Assembly: GCA_018857735.1 (NCBI GenBank)
Contig: JABMCL010003147.1
Location: 516,001-580,000 of the forward strand
Length of the DNA: 64,000 bases
Direction: 5' to 3'
Origin: Alviniconcha marisindica
Taxonomy: Eukaryota; Mollusca; Gastropoda; Provannidae
Part shown: positions 63,936 to 64,000 of the stretch, one piece after another
Numbering within the stretch: position 1 is the stretch's first letter
Layout: each line of letters opens with the position of its first letter
The notes under the pieces: generated by a model
The model's database searches: none
Told to the model about the DNA's origin: nothing
Seen by the model: only the letters and a program-made list of their open reading frames with translations
Program-made: the position numbers and the translations under genes

Positions 63936-64000
63936 GTAAGGTGCCTTCGGTGGAGAATCAAGCCATTGCTGCCTTAGCCGGGCAAGTTGAATGCAGAATG

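Overview
This window is eukaryotic nuclear DNA and appears to hold the interior of one very large plus-strand gene. I reconstruct 55 consecutive GT-AG coding exons between 192 and 63935. Joined, they give 10,683 nt (3,560 codons) with no stop and with matching codon phase at every junction. The protein is recognisable as HECTD4 (probable HECT-type E3 ubiquitin ligase 4, the PTHR46435 family). Neither end of the gene is present: coding sequence enters mid-codon at 192, and the catalytic HECT domain expected at the C-terminus lies beyond 64000. No promoter, start codon, poly(A) site or second host gene is supported.

The organism is probably a lophotrochozoan, most likely a gastropod mollusc. 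This is inference from HECTD4 divergence, GC-rich exons in AT/GT-rich introns, long (GT)n/(CA)n tracts, tRNA-derived SINEs ending in a 'gcgctatataaa'-like tail, and many minisatellites. It was not tested by a search.

Protein layout in order: helical, Leu-rich scaffold (192-17106); a CUB-like beta-sandwich module over three exons (18136-20518); more helical scaffold (21474-43212); a SPRY-like (B30.2/ConA-like) module (44855-47300); an acidic linker followed by the most conserved HECTD4 block (47952-54144); a giant 1,682-bp exon with a Ser/Pro/Ala-rich disordered stretch and an RRM-like element split by a disordered insert (54992-56673); two short lysine-rich exons (57894-59822); and scaffold leading toward HECT (61452-63935).

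The introns carry the surprise. Most hold minisatellite arrays, and many of these abut an exon and contain repeated copies of that exon's own splice junction plus 10-60 nt of the exon. Clear cases are exons 3, 17, 19, 20, 34, 36, 37, 40, 42, 45, 50 and 53. Exons 36, 40 and 53 have such arrays on both sides. Single decayed copies of exon ends lie near exons 3, 6, 9, 28, 37 and 43. The best case is eight 52-bp units before exon 53; each carries an acceptor, a 30-nt pseudo-microexon with an in-frame TAG, and a donor.

Mobile DNA: two copies of a ~630-bp MITE with ~40-bp inverted ends and 3-bp TAA/TTA target duplications, one inserted inside a tRNA-derived SINE; two tRNA-SINE families; a fold-back repeat whose core is inverted in one of three copies; and two decayed non-LTR retrotransposon 3' ends. 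I found no operon, CRISPR, prophage, immune or biosynthetic system. The undescribed feature I would follow up is the splice-junction-seeded repeat architecture.
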